Shown: positions 18,101 to 29,772 of the stretch, in pieces
Layout of the letters: every line of letters begins with the position of its first letter
Position numbering within the stretch: the first letter of the stretch is position 1
Assembly: GCA_021201295.1 (NCBI GenBank)
Contig: JAJQFE010000032.1
Span: 1-46,656, forward strand
Origin: Tannerellaceae bacterium
GTDB lineage: Bacteria > Bacteroidota > Bacteroidia > Bacteroidales > Tannerellaceae
Reading direction: 5' to 3'
Length of the DNA: 46,656 bases
Translations under genes and position numbers: made by a program
Notes under the pieces: generated by a model
Database searches by the model: none
Seen by the model: only the letters and a program-made list of their open reading frames with translations
Told to the model about the DNA's origin: nothing

Positions 18101-21100
18101 GATAGAGTACGACCTGGCTATGCGTCCAGGCCAGTTCAAAGGCACGGTCTGTCATCCGTACATTGGTATATTTTTCTGCCAGGTCCAGTGCGGCCTGTTC
18201 ATTTTCTGCTATGCCTAATACTAAACAAACCCGGACACTTTTTCCTGCCGGAATGGTGACGACTCTTCGTAGGGAGATAGAGGGGTCTAACACATCTCCC
18301 TGGCTACCGGAAAGGGGCGCTTCGGATTCCAGTGCCTGCGGATTGGCTAATGTGCGGCCTCGTCCAATAAATCGGGACCGGTCTGTTTCGAAGGTGACCT
18401 GATCCTCTTTGGCATATTCTTCCGGCATCAGGTGGAACAGATAAGGAGGGTGCTCCTCTTCCGACCGGGCCCGGCGGGTACAGAACAGCCCGTTGATACC
18501 GGGGCGGAAGGCGGTCTGTGCAAACAGATTACTGAATACCGGATGGGATTCATCTGCAGCTAATGGGGCAATGACTACTTCACTGAAAGAGGTCACTTCT
18601 ATCTGCCGTGGTTTATGGGTATGATTGGTCAGTTTAATACATCTTAGTTCCACATCATCTTCCGGGGAAATACAGACCATAGTGGTCATAGCCAGTCCAT
18701 CATACCGTTGATAATATTCGGCATAGGCCTGTATGAATTTTACTTCGTAGTCTTTGCCTGGTGCCAAGGTAGGCTGAAGTGTAGAGGACCAGTATTTTCC
18801 ACTCTCCGTATCCCGTAGATAAATAAATAATCCGTTCCGGTCACTGGTGGAATCCTGCCTCCACCGGTTAACTGCCAGGCCATTCCAGCGGCTGTAACCG
18901 GCTCCACTGGTGTTCAGCATCAGTTGGTAACGGCCATTGGAGAGAAGGTTGATTTCCGGGTTTACGGACACTTCCCGGTATATCCTATCCATAGGAGCGG
19001 TCTGGGCATGCAGGGCGGTGAAGCGTTCCAGTTCTGCTTTGGAATAATCGGATATCTTATTGGTGATGAAACTATGGGGAACCCGTTCCTGTAAAAGTAA
19101 TTCAAAGGCTTTCATTCGTGGATAGGAAATAAAACGTTCCTGCATCCGGTTGCCTTTCATATAATTGGTCAGGGATAATAAACTCATTCCCTGGTGATGG
19201 GTCATAAAGGAGAAGATAGTGACACTCTTTTCATGGATAGGTAAATTAGATGGGGTATAGTCTATGGCTTCGTAATATCCATACCGGCCTTCGCGGCCTT
19301 CCCGTGTCAGTCGTTGCATATTCAGACAGGAGGCACGGGGTTCTACCATCAAAGCCAGTATGGTGGCATACGGTGCAATCACCAAATCTTTATAAAGACC
19401 CCGTTTCAGGCCGAGACTGGGAACACCGAATGCCTGATACTGGTAATTGAATTGTGTATCGGGACGGTTATATCCTGATTCTGAGATCCCCCAGGGTACT
19501 TCCCGGCTGTTTCCATAGTCGATCTGTTCCTGCACGGCCCCGCTATAGGACCGGGAAAGTAGGGTATCCGGGAAAGAGGGCATAATTAATAAGGGCATCA
19601 GGTGCTCAAACATGGAACCACTCCAGGAAAGAAGAACCGGTTTTCCTTTTAGCTGGACTACCAGCCTGCTCATGGAGAACCAGTGTTCCAGTGGTGCTTC
19701 TCCTTTTGCCACCGCGATGTAGCTACCCAGACGGGCCTCTGAAGCCAACAGATCATAGGAAGAGAGATCGAATTGTTGTTCGGAGACATTATAGCCGATA
19801 GTAAATAATTTCTTTTTTTTCTGATAGAGAAACCGGAAATCCATTTGGGAGAAATGTTCACTCTGGAGTGCCAGGATAAAGAGCAGATGGATTCGTTCTT
19901 TTGCCCGGGCTGCTGTTTGTTTGATGGCTGCAAACCAATAGGCTTCATCAACTATAGGTGTAGTTGCCGGCTCTGTGGAATAAGTGTCGGTAGATGTTTC
20001 CCATTCCGATACCTCTTTCAACGTGGGAACAGGTTGTAACCAGCCTGTCAGCCTGGCTTTTATCTCTTCTTCGTTTTTTGTGAATAACAGGAGCTGAGGT
20101 AACCAGGGAAAGAGGTGAAGCATATCCTGTAGATGGTCTTTACAGTTATTCCATAAGGTTTCTCCCCATCCTGCCAGTACAGTCTCTTCAGGAGCAACGG
20201 ATTGATTAAAAGTTTCCACTTGTGAACGGATTTCTTCCAATAAACGAAACGCTTCCGGAAGGCCGGAAGGCAGAAAAGAGCTGGTCAGGCGCTTTTCAAG
20301 CTCTTTTAGCAAACTGTTCTTTTTATCGTATGACCGCATGACCCGTATGGTATCCAACAGGCCATCAAAGAGATCCGGGGAATAGACAGGTTGTTCTGCC
20401 AGTTCTTTTAATCCCTGGCTCAGGGTAATAAAATTACCTGCCAGATTTCCACTATCCACTGTGGAAATATAGAGAGGATGTAAAGGTTCTAATGTACGGG
20501 TATCGTACCAGTTATAGAAATGTCCTTTATACTTTTTCATACCGGTCAATGTCATAAAACTCTTTCCGGTACGTTCGATCACCCCATGGACGGAGAGATA
20601 CCCCATATCACAGGCCGCGAGATTGGCTAATAATACCAGTCCTATATTGGTTGGAGAGGTACGGGAAGCAATAACAGGAGCGGGTACTTCCTGAAAATTA
20701 TCCGGTGGAAGCCAGTTTTCTTTCTGACAGACAAATGTTTCAAAGAAATACCAGGTCTTACGGGCTATCTTCCGCAGGAAAATCAATTGGGGGCGGGTGA
20801 GTATTTCCGGTTGCCGGACTGTGGGACGGCTTATGATCCAGGCTATATAAGGAGCCATCAGCCAGGCCAGTAAAAAAGGAAGCGTATACCAAAAAGCTTC
20901 CGGATGCTGTCTGATCAGGAATAGACAAAGCAGGGCAAATAGAGGCGAAAACCACATCTGTTTATAATAACCTGCCAGACGATGGTTGGCCGTACGCTCT
21001 GCCTCTTTGGCTGTTTGCCATTGAAGTAAATGGATGTGGGACACCATCTGTCTCCATACAGACCGGCCCATCGCATCTGTACAGAGATAGGCATCGTAGG

Positions 21101-23783
21101 GAAAAACCACCAGCTCAAAAAGCATCTGTTTTATCTGATGGATACTTTTCCGGGTGACTTCTGCTATATGCAGACTCCAGGGAATCCCTTTCGGTTTCTT
21201 CAGTAAAGCAAAGGGAAAGGTAAAAATAAAAGGCAGGAATGTAACTAATAGTAACAACAGAAAAGCTATCCATATATCGCCCGGGAACCAGATAAAGAAT
21301 CCTAAAACAAAAATCAGGGTTAACGGAGAGACCATACTACGACGAAGATTATCTGCTATCTTCCATTTACTCAAACCGGATAGGGGATTCTTCTCTGAAC
21401 CATGTAACAAAGGAACACGGGGTAGTAACCAGTCCACGATCTGCCAGTCACCTCTCATCCAGCGATGTCTGCGTTTGGTATCTGCCTGGTAGGATGCCGG
21501 GTATGATTCATAGACTTCTACGTCTCCCATCAAGCCGGAACGGACATAGGTCGATTCTAACAGGTCATGGCTCAGTATCCTGTTTTCTGGGAACCGTCCC
21601 TGCAAAACTTTTTCAAAGACAGCTACATCATAGATGCCTTTTCCCACAAATGAGCCTTCATGAAAAATATCCTGGTATACATTTGATACTATCCGTGTGT
21701 AGGGATCCATCCCCACTTCATCTGTAAACAGATGGGCAAAAACAGAGGCCTGGCTACTTTGTAACCGGATGGCTACCCGGGGTTGCATGATGCCATAGCC
21801 TTTGACCACTACATTGCATACCGGGTCTATCACTGGCCAATTCAGGATATGGGCCATGGTTCCTACTAATTTATGGACACTGCAAGGGGGAAGCTGGGTA
21901 TCCGTATCCAGCGTGATCACATAGTATATATCGTGTAAGGCGGATAGGTTTCCTTCCGTGACCCAAAAAGGTTGCGTCGTTCCTTTTAAAAGGAATTCGT
22001 TGAATGCCATCAGTTTGCCTCGCTTGCGTTCATATCCCATCCACTTCCCTTCTTCCGGATTCCAAAGGCGGGGACGATGGAAAAGATAAAACAGGGATTC
22101 CTGTTCTGAACCATATTTTCTATTCAGTTTTTCAATAGCTGAATGAAGATGTTCTATCCGTTCGTTGTCCTGTGGCATCTCCTGTTGGTCTGCATCCGGG
22201 AAATCAGTCAGTAAGGCAAAATAAAGATGTGTATCCTGATTGGCTAAATAGTGGAGTTCTATATCGGAGACTAATTTATGGATACTTTCTTTAGTAGTAA
22301 CCATAGTTGGGATCACAACTACCGTACGGGAGGAAGATGGGATACCTCCTGAAAAATCCAGACGGGGAAGTATATCCGGCCGGATGACCAGGGAGGATAA
22401 CCAGTTGACTAAGAAAAAGGCAAACTGGCTGATAAAAAAGAAATAACAGATACTTAACAGTACATATTTCCAGTCGGTTACCGGGACTTCGGAGGCTCTG
22501 GCAATCTGGGTATAGAAGAAAGTAGCCAGCAGGGTAAGGAGAATGATCAGTCCGGAATAGATGGTTAACGGATAGTTTCTTAACAGGCCCCTGAAAGTGG
22601 AACTTATATTCTTTTTTAATCCGATGGCGGCTTTCAGTTCTTTTTGTCCTTCTGCTACCAGATAATATCCTACATGAGCTTTCCGGGTTGTTCCCTGCTG
22701 ATTATAGATTGTTTGTGATAAAGAAATAGCCTGCTGAGCCACTTCCACTTCAGTCCGTTTACTCTTCCGGGCCAGTCTTTCGATCGCATGCCGGTAATGG
22801 TTCCTTAAAGCAAAATCCATTTGTTTATAGATGTCCACCGGATCGGTTCGGAGTGTCTTTTCTACCAGGCTTAATTCTTCTACAAAATCTCTCCAGTCGG
22901 TAGTATTGATAAAACGCAGACTTTTTATACTATGGCTCACTGACAACTGATCAGCCGCCTGGTTCTGGTTTTCGATCTCTATCATTTCCTCTCCGGAAAG
23001 CCCTTCTTCGTGGAGTCGTTGGTCAAACCAGTTCCGGACTATGGTAAGGGATGGATTGCGGGAGGAAAGCCGTTTGGCAAACTCAGAAACAAAAGCACTG
23101 GAGAAGGGGAGACTGGATTTTGCCATCTCTGAAACCAGTCCGACTAAGCCGGATGGTTTTTCTGCTCCTGTTTTTTTCACCTGATCAATCCAGGAGTTCG
23201 CGAGATCCCGGTCTTTCTGGTCCTGTTCAAGCCGTGAAACAATGCGGCGAAGATTTTTGATCAGGGTCAGTCGCAGCATAATCGGTACCGCCCATAATTC
23301 ACCTAACTTCAGGATGGCGGTCTCCTGGTAGGCACGGAAAAAGGTTTTCAGGGACTCTTCGTCTATCTGCGCATCCACATGACGGATATATTCTACGACC
23401 ATTCCATATATACGGGGTAACCCCTGGAAGGGATTCTCTTTCAGGCAGGGTAATTCTTTGCTGTAACTTTTGGGAAAATGCCGCCGGGCTAACTGAATAT
23501 GTTCTTCGACTAAGTAGAAATTATCAATCACCCATTCGGTGGCAGGAGTTATATAGGATAGTTGGGTGGCTGCGCGAACTTCTGTATTATAATTCTGCAG
23601 GATCTCTTCATTCTCTGCTAACCGTTCCCGCAGATAATCAGGGTGTGTTTCCTCTCCTATCTGTTGTCTGGAAGCGAGTATTCGTGCATACTCGGCCAGT
23701 TGTTCGATATTAAATAGTTCACCCCGGAAAGGTTGCTTTCCCCTGTTTTTATTTAGTTTGTTCTGAAGTCTCTTATTAAACAT
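15133..23783 (-). pseudogene. Cyclic beta-1,2-glucan synthase-like (GT84-GH94), broken
   Basis: The restored product would be about 2,880 residues, the size of NdvB/Cgs proteins. In order it has an N-terminal region, membrane helices (about residues 400-470), a GT84-type transferase domain with TLDTDTQLPP and RRHRWMRGDWQIVDW, more helices (LIFVLGFFIWFPG), a glycoamylase-like region (LLSWSGSMFEHLMPLLIMPS, FMTHHQGMSLLSLTNYM), and C-terminal GH94 phosphorylase domains (SGGAYGFRDQLQDVMAL, DWNDGMN, GYVPGVRENGGQYTHG). Four lesions are visible: a one-base loss near 17897 (ELA|RQLILVHAYW), TGA at 15907-15909 where HAWDGNWYRRAYFDDG is expected, TAG at 15712-15714 before LFTPAFD, and TAG at 15169-15171 before QLHTIEVYSKQ. 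The first 1,936 codons are open, so a truncated GT84 enzyme could still be made. Product chemistry is inferred from family. Confidence 0.85.
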
Positions 23784-23841
23784 ACCCTGTTCGATTGTGA
23801 AATCTGTTCCCGCATCTCGTTCGAGGTTATAACAGGGGTAT
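23782..23841 (-). promoter_or_regulatory. Leader hairpin overlapping the ndvB-like start codon
   Basis: On the minus strand ATACCCCTGTT (23831-23841) is complementary to AACAGGGTAT (23782-23791) with one bulge. The second arm contains the AU of the AUG at 23783. A smaller CTCG/CGAG hairpin lies in between. The fold would occlude the start region. No known riboswitch class was recognised. Confidence 0.4.
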
Positions 23842-23879
23842 CTCTTTTTTTGTTTTACGGGCAGCGAAGTACTAAAGAC

Positions 23880-24200
23880 CAGGCTTAATGGAGGAGCCCG
23901 AAGATGCTGAACTTATCCCACATAGGTTTATGTCCGGGAACTGGAAAGATTCTACCGTTTTCGAAGTGGGAACCAGCCAGCAGATAACTTTTTAGCAGAA
24001 TTTTTAGGATCCCTTCACTTCATTGGGGGAACTTTTCTTCTTATAAATGGTTTTATGAATGCTACATGAGTAATTCAGATATATACCAACGGAGATACTG
24101 TAATCATGATTAATGGTTCGCTGAAGCTCCACGTAATTATCGGATTACGATCGGTAGATCCTGAAACCATTCCTGTTTATTCAGGAGTGGTTTCTTTTTT
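23880..24200 (+). other. Possible decayed + strand gene or RNA ending in a terminator
   Basis: Most of the 558-bp spacer between the two large glycan genes holds no intact gene. The + strand reads in pieces, for example LAEFLGSLHFIGGTFLLING and NGSLKLHVIIGLRSVDPETI, separated by stops and frame changes. The pieces run into a strong + strand terminator at 24162-24200, although no + strand gene is present. I do not recognise the pieces. Confidence 0.3.
24162..24200 (+). terminator. Intrinsic terminator (+ strand) without an intact gene
   Basis: TGAAACCATTCCTG, a short TTTAT loop and TCAGGAGTGGTTTC pair over 13-14 bp with one G-U, followed by TTTTTT. Confidence 0.8.
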
Positions 24201-24250
24201 ATGAGGTTTTTTGATATACATCTTTCCGGCCTCGTTCCGGTATCGCATAA

Positions 24251-24293
24251 ACCAAAGTGGTTTCCACTAAAAGATAGTGGAAACCACTTTGGT
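24251..24293. terminator. Perfect 19-bp hairpin downstream of the rhamnosidase
   Basis: ACCAAAGTGGTTTCCACTA, the loop AAAGA and the exact reverse complement of the first arm form a 19-bp stem. It lies about 50 bases after the rhamnosidase 3' end (minus strand). T runs on either side are short, so it may act as a terminator or as an RNA stability stem. Confidence 0.6.
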
Positions 24294-24341
24294 TATATTC
24301 CCGGAATAAGTCCGGAGCATTCTCTGTTACTTTTTTACTTT

Positions 24342-27300
24342 TTACCGAGTAACAGCTATGATACGTCCGTTTTGTATATCTAAGGTATGATTTCCTGTAA
24401 CAGCTTTAAATTTAGCTGTCGGAATCCCATTCCGTACTTCCATTCCTTCATATTGAATAGCTTCTGTATTGGTAAATTCGCTGATAACAGACTCTGTAAC
24501 CGGTAAATACACAGTAGCAGTTGTATTGGCCGGAATGGTGAAGGCATAACTTGTCAATTTTCCGGCATCTGCTGTCCAGCTGCTATGAATAACCCTGTAA
24601 TTAGAGGTATAGCTACCGGATGCTTTCGTATAGGTTCCACCGGGTAAAGGTTGCAGAATAAATGCTGATAACCTGCCCCTCCGTCAGTGGTAATGCCCAG
24701 ATGGAATTCATGTATCCAGGAGCCTACGGAACCCAACGCAAAGTGGTTAAAGGAGTTTATACCACTTTCTCCATTCATCTGGAAAGCTAACTCATACGAG
24801 TTCCAGCGTTCCCACATACTGGTAGCTCCTAACAGGATAGGATATAGCCACGAAGCATAATCCGTACAGGCAAACATACGATAAGCGGTTTCTACATTTC
24901 CGGTCCGGGTCAAAGCCGGTAAAATATTCGGTGTACCGGAGAAACCGGTCGTGATGGTATAATCCAAAGACGATGCTGTTGGGTTAAATGGTTTATCACT
25001 TCCTGTACTTCCCGGGAAACCATGGAAGAATGGCACCTGCACGGTACCCTCATTTCCGCTTCTGGAAGGCTGGGCGGCCAGCTCAGCCAGGCGTTTCACA
25101 GCAAATGCTTTATAATAGGTACCGGCATATTCTCCGGATGTAATTTTCATTTCATCGCTATAAAGATCAAAGTTTAACGGCGTTGCATAGGAGGTCTGTG
25201 AATCCATAATATCTCCGGCAGAACCATTCTCCAGCGAAATGGCCCGGGTCATTCCTGTAGCCGGATCGATATAGGCCTTGTTAAAGAATTCTTTTGCCTG
25301 TGCAAACCGTTGACGTAGTGTGGTGGCATATCCGGTTTCTCCGATAGCATCTGCCATCCTGGAGGTGATCTCTATCATATGCAGATAGATGGCATTATTA
25401 CAGATATCGCTACTGGTCCTGACATCCACACTCAGCCAGTCTGCCAGTCCGGTAGTTCTGGAAGATAATCCCGGATATCCCGGAACTTTATAATGATCCA
25501 TTCCTTCCAGCCAGGCCTTCATGGTTTCAAAATTTTCCAGGATTACCTGTTTGTCTCCATATTGGGTATATAATTGCCAGGGAACCATACATACGGCTGC
25601 TGCCCAGGTAGATCCGTCTGCAAAGTCATCATCTCTGGTATGGGAATAGGTTGGAACAGTACTTCCGATACCACCGGCTGGTGCTCCGTCTTTTCCTCCT
25701 ACACCCTGGTCATTTCTCAGTGCGGTCATCCACTGGCGGAAAAAGGCCTGGACATCTCCGTTGTAAGTAGCTGTCCGTGCATATGCCTGTACATCTCCGG
25801 TCCATCCCATGCGTTCATTGCGCTGGGGACAGTCTGTCGGAATGGAGAAGAAGTTTCCTAACTGGCTCCGCTGTATATTTTTATATAACTGGTTAACCAG
25901 TTTTCCGGTCTGGTCTGTAGTAACCCCTTCATAGGTTCCGGTTACCGGTTCAGAAGAGAGTACAATTCCTTTGACATTTCCTAACGGTAACGGAGTAGTA
26001 CGATTGGGGACTGTGATCTGGATATACCGATAACCACGGTAAGTAAAATGAGGTTCTATCAGTACATCGCGGGTTTCATCTGCTTTGGAAGCCACATAAA
26101 AATCAGTGGCCATAGCCGCCCGGTAGGTATCATGCAATACACGGCCTGCCACGCCTGGCCGAAAAGTTCCGCCAGGTCCGTATAAAGTTTCATATACCTG
26201 TCCGTCAGGAGTTTGTTTATTGAGAGAATCTGTATTACCCGGATAAATCTCTTCACCAAAACGAAGGATCACAACATCACCCTCTTTCAGGGAACCTGCC
26301 GGAATAGTCACGGAAGGAACACCAACCATAGCGACACTCATATCATAGGTATAAGAAGTGTTCCGGGAACTATGGGTGTTCAATACCCGTACTGCACGCA
26401 GCCTTTCCACTTCACGGATAGGTCTGTCACGGCGTGCCAACAGGTCAAACCGGATCCAGTCACGGGGAGATACCACTTCCGGGGCTGTCCAGGCTGATGC
26501 GTTATATCCGGATGTATTCCAACCTTTAACAGCATCTTCTTTATTGGCATTATATCGTTGTCCCTGGAACATACTGGCATATTCTATCGGTCCGTCTTTA
26601 AATAATTGCCAGGTATCCGTGTTGGTGACTATTACTTTTTCTGTGCCATCAGTGTAGGTAATCACTAATTTGGCTAACAGGGCTTCCGTATCTCCGAAGA
26701 AATTGTAATTGGTAGGAGTAAAAGTTACATAGCCAGTATAAAAGCCCGGGCCTAAAATCGCACCTACTACATTTTTCTCTTTACTTAGCAGTTCTGTGAC
26801 GTCATATGCATGATAAGCCAATGTTTCCCGGTACTGGGTCAAACCCAGATTAAACCAATCCTCTCCTACCCGTTTACCGTTGATAAACATTTCATAGGCA
26901 CCCATCGCTGTGACAAACACTTTTGCTTTTTTGATTTTCTTACCTGTTTCCAGGTCAAATTCTGTGCGTAGCATGGAAAGTGAGCCATAATAGCTGGGGT
27001 CTGCATATCCGAATGCTCCCTCTTCTACAATAATATTATCTCCATCTATCCGGACTCTCTGTATACCATCAAAAATGGCATAGGTAGCTCCTGTCTCCCG
27101 GCCAAATAAGGTAGCTTCCCGTCCTTCGCCGACATGGGTCAGTTCATACCCGGAAAATTCTACTTTTTCACCTTTTGAAGCATAAAAACCAATCGAATTA
27201 AGGATGGGGAAGGTATTATAGTTATTGCCTCCTTTTCCTGATGGACTTAAAGTAACTTCCGGCGAAGGCCATCTGAACCGGTCTCCGTAGCCTGCCATAC

Positions 27301-28174
27301 CGGCAATGATCGGCTCCCCATTGATCTTTACAGATATGTTGCTGGTCTCCACATAGAGTTCCAGTTCATTTTCATTATAGGCATTTTGCGGTGTGATTAC
27401 CTGATTGATATTAGTCTCCGGGAAAGTAGCGGCAGAGATCGTTTTAAAAGGTATGGACGGATCATCTTCTTTTGCATAACCCTGCCGGTAGAAATGAATG
27501 ACGGCTCCCGTTTCTTTTCCCACTCCGGACAGATCCAGTTCAAAACGGATATAATTTTCACCGGCTACATTCATGACATTTTGAAAGTCATCATTCAGGC
27601 AAAAATCATTCGCTCCAAAAATCAGGGATAGTTTATTTCCTTCCAGGATCCTGTACCGGGTACGAATATTAAAAATAACAGCTGAAGCCGCATCCAGATT
27701 CAATTCATTACCTCCGATCCACTGAGCACCGCTCCAGGCTGAAAGAGTCGGATTCATCAGGCCGGTGGAAAATGTAGAGGTTGCCGAATGGGTTTCTCCT
27801 TTATTATCCGTTACCTGAACTTTCCAGTAGTAATCGGTTTCCGGACGTAACGGAGTGACCTTTCCGGAACTACCATATACGATCCCTACCGAGTGGTCAG
27901 ACGGAACGGTCTCACTGTCCCATATTACCGTTCTGAACTGTGGATCCGTGGCAACCTGGATCTGATAGCTGGTCTGCTTAATGCCTACTATGTCTGACTC
28001 CATCTGCCACGCAAAATCAGGCGTTTGTTCATCGATTGCCAGAGGAGACGGCAATGCATTGACCGTCAATTTCGTAATGCTTGTCCTGGCCATCATATCG
28101 CATGAAAGGAGTAAACACCCCAGCAATAAGGGCCATAGGTTAACAGTGTAAAAAAGTTGTTTCTTCATCTTCAT
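24342..28174 (-). pseudogene. GH78 alpha-L-rhamnosidase lipoprotein, frameshifted
   Basis: The product would release terminal alpha-L-rhamnose from plant or bacterial glycans, probably at the outer membrane. A lipoprotein signal peptide is present (lipobox LLLSC near residue 25). An Ig-like N-terminal domain follows (LTVNALPSPLAIDEQTPDFAWQ), then an inserted lectin-like domain at about residues 170-360, a Bac_rhamnosid_N-like part (FVTAMGAYEMFINGKRVGEDWFN) and the catalytic (alpha/alpha)6 barrel (IPTDCPQRNERMGWTGDVQAYARTATYN, with GWTGDVQ typical of GH78). The frame breaks near 24655: after GAGYQHLF a single base is missing. Adding one restores QPLPGGTYTKASGSYTSNYR and joins the last 71 residues (TSYAFTIPANTTATVYLP). 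Restored length is about 1,278 residues. Most of the catalytic region lies before the lesion, so a product lacking the C-terminal domain may be made. Confidence 0.85.
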
Positions 28175-28411
28175 TGAGGTTTTACTATATAGTCTTTAAG
28201 TTTTTTATAGGATTGATGCTACAAATATCTATCAATAAAAAGACTCTGCATTCATAATAATGATTTTAAATCTTTCACTTTTGATATTCCTGCCCGGCCT
28301 TTTATAGCATGGTTACCCGGAATGCCTTTATGAAATCTGATCTATGCAAAAGACAGGAAAATCTTCTTCCGGTTTTCCAAACGAAACGACAGGGATTCGC
28401 TACAAATCCTT

Positions 28412-28419
28412 TATCTTTG
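28412..28419 (+). promoter_or_regulatory. Candidate -7 box (TATCTTTG) for the DMT transporter
   Basis: TATCTTTG matches TAnnTTTG and lies 25 bases before ATG 28444. No -33 TTG was found at the expected distance. Confidence 0.5.
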
Positions 28420-28443
28420 CCTTCCTAAAATTAACTACTTGCA

Positions 28444-29342
28444 ATGAATTCACTCAACCGTTTGAAAAGTTTTCTCTACGCTTTGCTGACTTCCATCACC
28501 TTTGGATTAATCCCTTTATTCACTTTACCTCTTATGGCCAAAGGAATAGGCTATGATTCTATTCTTTTCTACCGATTTACAATGGCGACTCTGGTACTGG
28601 TTATCATTATGTTTTCAAAAAGGAATCTTTTCAGGTAAAAAGAGGTGAGATACCTTTTCTAATCTTGTTAGGTATTTTTTATACGATCTCTGCTCTTTTT
28701 CTTTTCTGGGGATACACGGTTATGTCGGCGAGGATTGCCACTACTCTACATTTTACTTATCCGGTTTTCGTGACTCTTCTGATGGTACTCTTTTTCAGGG
28801 AAAAGACCTCTGTCACGACTAACCTGGCAATTCTGGCTGCGATTGGTGGAGTGGCTTCTCTATCGATTGATAGTAGTGATACCCAGATCAGCCTGACCGG
28901 AATTTTACTGGTTTTACTGTCTGCCGTAGGATATGCTTTATATATTGTTACGGTAAATAAATCCCGGTTGCGTACTATGTCCGGCAGGAAACTGACACTC
29001 TATGCATTTATGGTCAGTGCTGCCCTTTTCCTCATCAAAGCCGGTTTTCATGAAGGAATACAATCTCTTCCGGATCAGGCATCCCTGCTGAATGTACTGC
29101 TTCTGGCCATACTCCCGACAGTAGTTTCTAACATAGCGTTGATCCAGGCAGTACGCTATATCGGAGGAACACTAACGTCTATTATGGGAGCCATGGAGCC
29201 GGTAACGGCTGTGTGTGTCGGAGTAGTGATGTTTAATGAACCGCTTACTTTTAATCTGATAGTGGGTATTTTGCTAATCATTGGAGCGGTTTTACTGATC
29301 ATTCTCTCTAAAACCCTTGCCGGTTTATTTAAAAAAAGATGA
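28444..29342 (+). pseudogene. DMT-superfamily (EamA) transporter, frameshifted
   Basis: The restored product is about 300 residues with ten hydrophobic segments in two EamA repeats. The first repeat starts MNSLNRLKSFLYALLTSITFGLIPLF. The second includes GILLVLLSAVGYALYIVTVNKS and ends with SIMGAMEPVTAVCVGVVMFNEPL. The frame stops at 28638 after KRNLFR. One base is missing in the T run at 28628-28631; adding a T gives NLFQVKRGEIPFLILLGIFYTISALFLFWGY, which continues to 29342. Family members export metabolites or amino acids; the substrate is unknown. Confidence 0.85.
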
Positions 29343-29409
29343 ACGGGAATGGAGTCATAGTAGCAGGCCCACCCGATCAGACAGGAAGCCGGGAATTTTC
29401 TTTACAACG

Positions 29410-29601
29410 TTATTTCTTTTTATTGCGTTTCGCACGTTTTTTACGGATAGACGCTTTCATTTTGGCCGCTCCGGAATTGTGCTGTCCACGAATATAAGAG
29501 GCTTTCTTAGCTTTGGTCTTTACCTTTCCTTCCTCTTTCGAAGACTCTTCTTTAGCTCCCTTAAAAATCATTCCCTGTCGCAGAATCTCTTCGATATTCA
29601 T
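29410..29601 (-). CDS. Small highly basic conserved-type protein
   Basis: The 63-residue product is very rich in Lys and Arg (about 20 Lys), with an ordinary N-terminus (MNIEEILRQGMIFKGAKEES) and a nuclear-protein-like tail (KMKASIRKKRAKRNKKK). A good ribosome binding site (AGGAGA) lies six bases before the ATG. The tail suggests RNA or DNA binding, but no domain is recognised. It lies convergent with the DMT gene and about 170 bp from the MFS gene. Confidence 0.65.
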   Translation of the reverse strand: MNIEEILRQGMIFKGAKEESSKEEGKVKTKAKKASYIRGQHNSGAAKMKASIRKKRAKRNKKK

Positions 29602-29756
29602 ATAGCTCTCCTATTAATTAGCTGACAAAGATAACGGGATTTACCCACTTTTGCATCACAAAAGTTATAAAATACACGGTGAATAATCAAAAAGAGATTT
29701 CCGGTAATGAACAATTAAAACGCCATTTACCTATCTGTACCTGTCAGATTTTATAG

Positions 29757-29764
29757 TATCTTTG
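29757..29764 (+). promoter_or_regulatory. Candidate -7 box (TATCTTTG) for the MFS transporter
   Basis: TATCTTTG fits the -7 consensus and ends nine bases before ATG 29773, which would give a near-leaderless mRNA. Confidence 0.5.
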
Positions 29765-29772
29765 CAACAAAA

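Noticed and set aside
19250-21727. Several + strand frames of 60-110 codons within the glucan synthase gene
   Set aside because: They are antisense to strongly conserved GT84/GH94 sequence, with no ribosome sites or family resemblance.
24201-24383. 60-residue + strand frame starting right after the terminator
   Set aside because: It runs through the perfect hairpin and into the antisense of the rhamnosidase end; no ribosome site or family match.
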